Shown in pieces: positions 4,813-6,481 of a stretch of 6,481 nt of DNA. Both the position numbers and the translations under genes were made by a program. Source of the DNA: Klenkia sp. GTDB taxonomy: Bacteria > Actinomycetota > Actinomycetes > Mycobacteriales > Geodermatophilaceae. How positions within the stretch are numbered: the stretch's first letter is position 1; the number at the start of each line of letters is the position of its first letter. Location: contig JAOPVM010000441.1 of the NCBI GenBank assembly GCA_025966215.1, forward strand, positions 1 through 6,481. The letters are read 5' to 3'. The notes below the pieces were generated by a model, which ran no database searches, was not told the DNA's origin, and saw only the letters and a program-made list of their open reading frames with translations.

Positions 4813-6481
4813 TCAGTCGCCCCGGGTCGGGGGCTCACCGGCGTCCAGCGCGGCCTGGGCGGCCGCGGGGTCGTAGGCGCAGGCGTCGCTGACGTCGTCC
4901 ACCGGCGCCTCCTCGGTCGGCGCGGCCGAGGTCGACGGTGCCGCGGTCGTCGTCTCCGCTGCCGTCGTCGGCTCGGGGGTCGGCGCCGGGGCGGTGCCGA
5001 GGGCCTGCTGGACCAGCAGGCCGATCGCGTCGTAGTCCGGGTAGGCCGGGGTGATGACCGTGTCGTCGAAGACCACCGAGCGGATGCCGGCGTCCTTGAC
5101 CAGGAAGGCCAGGTCGACGAAGTCGTCGAGCACGCTCTGCGGGATGTCGGTGCTGACGATGTCCGAGGTGGTCGCGGCCAGCTGCTGGTACCGGGTCAGC
5201 AGCGTGACCGGGTCGGCCCGGGCCACGATCGCGTCCAGCACGCAGCGCTGGCGGTCCATCCGCTGGTAGTCCGACAGCCCGAACCGGCCGCGGGCGTAGT
5301 CCAGCGCGCGCGGGCCGCTCATCGTCTGGTCGGGCCCCGGGGCGATGTAGCCGTCGGGCAGGATGTTCAGGCTCGGCTCGCCACCGATCGGCACGTAGTA
5401 GTTGACGTTGACGGTGATGCCGCCCAGGGCGTCGACCAGCTGGCTGAACCCGTCCAGGTTGACCAGCACGTAGAAGTCGATCGGCAGGCCCAGGGCCTCC
5501 CCGACGCCGAGCTTGAGCCAGTCGGCACCGGGGTTGTCGCTGGGGACGCCGAGGGCGTCGGGGTACAGCGCCGGCCCGTTGCGGTAGACGGCGTTGAGCA
5601 GGCTCTCGCTCTCGCTGCCGGCGTCGAAGCCGTCGGGGAACAGCTCGCCCAGCGGGCTGTCGGCCGGGAACGGCAGGTCCTCGAGGTTGCGGGGCAGGCT
5701 GAACAGGGTCGTCGCGCCGGTGGCGGTCTCGATGCTGGCCACGATCACGGTGTCGGTGCGCACGCCCTCGCGGCCGTCCCCGCCGTCTCCGCCGAGCAGC
5801 AGCACGTTGACCCGCTCCTGGTCACCGAACGGGTTCACCGCGTCCGCCGGATCGACCACCGTGGCGCTCTCGCCGTCGGCGAACACGGTGTCGACCAGGT
5901 CGCGCTGGGCGCCGGCGAGCTGGACCACGGTCACCGCGGGCACCGCGACGGCCGCGGCCAGCAGCAGCACCAGCACCGCCCCGACGCCCTGCCGGGCCCG
6001 GTCGGTGCGCCGGGGGAGCAGCAGCCGGTAGCCCAGCACCACCACGGTGATCCAGAGCGCGGCCAGCACGCCCACGCCGACCATGACCCCGAGCAGCAGC
6101 CCCGGGTCGACGGCGGCCCGGACGGCGGTGCGCTGGCCGGCGGTGGCCAGCCAGACCAGCCCGGCCAGCAGCAGGACGAACACGGTGAGGACGGCGGCAC
6201 CGGACCTCTTCCACCCCGCGGCGAGCAGCGCGCTGCCCGGCACGAGGGTGCCCAGGACCGTCAGCCCGGCGGCGCGGCCGAACGTGGAGGCCGTACGGGT
6301 GCGCGAGTCGTCCTGCTCGTCGCGATCGTCGTCCGGCTCGTCGTGCAGCTCGTCCCAGGCACCGCGGTCGCGGGACGGCTCCGGGGACCACGCGTCGACC
6401 CGACCGGTGCGGTCGGCGTCCTGACGCACCGGGGGAGGAGTGACCGCCGGCGGCAGGCCCACCTCGGGGGGCAGGCCGGCT
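4813..6481 (-). CDS. LytR-CpsA-Psr (LCP) family cell-wall ligase, multi-helix N-terminus
   Basis: LCP proteins transfer lipid-linked glycopolymers (teichoic-acid-like polymers, arabinogalactan or capsule) onto peptidoglycan outside the membrane. Numbering from the GTG at 6462: an acidic cytoplasmic tail (1-60) precedes four hydrophobic segments at about 64-83, 88-108, 119-148 and 159-184. The LCP domain (217 to about 415) then has VNVLLLGGDGG, GVRTDTVIVASI with the conserved Arg-Thr-Asp, TLFSLPRNL, FYVLVNLDGFSQLVDALGGI (330-349) and DYARGRFGLSDYQRMDRQR (388-406), which holds the arginines that bind the pyrophosphate. A Thr/Pro/Ala-rich linker (490-520) leads to a short end without a LytR_C domain. 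Cys407 and Cys528 are the only cysteines and may form a disulfide. Most LCP proteins have one helix; four is unusual. Asn259 replaces the commoner Asp in the SxPRD motif. The frame stays open to the right edge and the GTG at 6462 has no ribosome binding site, so the true start is probably outside the window. Which polymer is attached cannot be told. Confidence 0.88.
   Translation of the reverse strand, partial: AGLPPEVGLPPAVTPPPVRQDADRTGRVDAWSPEPSRDRGAWDELHDEPDDDRDEQDDSRTRTASTFGRAAGLTVLGTLVPGSALLAAGWKRSGAAVLTVFVLLLAGLVWLATAGQRTAVRAAVDPGLLLGVMVGVGVLAALWITVVVLGYRLLLPRRTDRARQGVGAVLVLLLAAAVAVPAVTVVQLAGAQRDLVDTVFADGESATVVDPADAVNPFGDQERVNVLLLGGDGGDGREGVRTDTVIVASIETATGATTLFSLPRNLEDLPFPADSPLGELFPDGFDAGSESESLLNAVYRNGPALYPDALGVPSDNPGADWLKLGVGEALGLPIDFYVLVNLDGFSQLVDALGGITVNVNYYVPIGGEPSLNILPDGYIAPGPDQTMSGPRALDYARGRFGLSDYQRMDRQRCVLDAIVARADPVTLLTRYQQLAATTSDIVSTDIPQSVLDDFVDLAFLVKDAGIRSVVFDDTVITPAYPDYDAIGLLVQQALGTAPAPTPEPTTAAETTTAAPSTSAAPTEEAPVDDVSDACAYDPAAAQAALDAGEPPTRGD

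Noticed and set aside
5051..6424. Ser/Arg-rich + strand open frames opposite the LCP gene
   Set aside because: They are antisense shadows with no recognisable domains or start signals.

Overview
The window is very GC-rich, with codon third positions dominated by G and C. Genes are tightly packed, and at least one start looks leaderless (a TANNNT -10 element seven bases before a GTG). This points to a high-GC actinobacterium. The style of the proteins, such as the LCP protein with a multi-helix N-terminus and the stand-alone mannitol-type EIIB, suggests something like Geodermatophilaceae, but that placement is a guess. I found no RNA gene, insertion sequence, CRISPR array, phage gene or origin.

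Layout from left to right. (1) The C-terminal half of a xylulokinase (xylB) enters from the left edge on the + strand. (2) Directly after its stop lies the C-terminal two thirds of a MarR-type regulator without a start or N-terminus, which looks like a deletion remnant. It ends in a strong hairpin shared with the next, convergent gene. (3) An NAD(P)-type aldehyde dehydrogenase is on the - strand. (4) Divergent from it, across 79 bases, is an FAD-dependent alditol oxidase (AldO family) on the + strand with a probable leaderless GTG start. (5) A -10 element and a LacI-family-like operator follow 9 to 25 bases after the oxidase stop. They precede a 101-residue stand-alone mannitol-type PTS EIIB protein. 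(6) Convergent with it is a 103-residue protein of unknown function (- strand), 130 bases downstream of (7) a large LytR-CpsA-Psr (LCP) cell-wall ligase, also on the - strand, which probably runs off the right edge.

Functionally, the left two thirds has a polyol/pentose theme. Xylulokinase feeds xylulose into the pentose phosphate pathway, alditol oxidase oxidises sugar alcohols such as xylitol or sorbitol at C1, and the EIIB belongs to the hexitol (mannitol) PTS family. The aldehyde dehydrogenase could oxidise an aldehyde made in such a pathway, but that link rests on proximity alone. The LCP gene and its small neighbour belong to cell-envelope biology and are probably unrelated.

I see no clear new multi-gene system. 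The points most worth checking are the orphan EIIB with its own LacI-like operator, the aldehyde dehydrogenase with an altered Glu motif, and the beheaded MarR gene.
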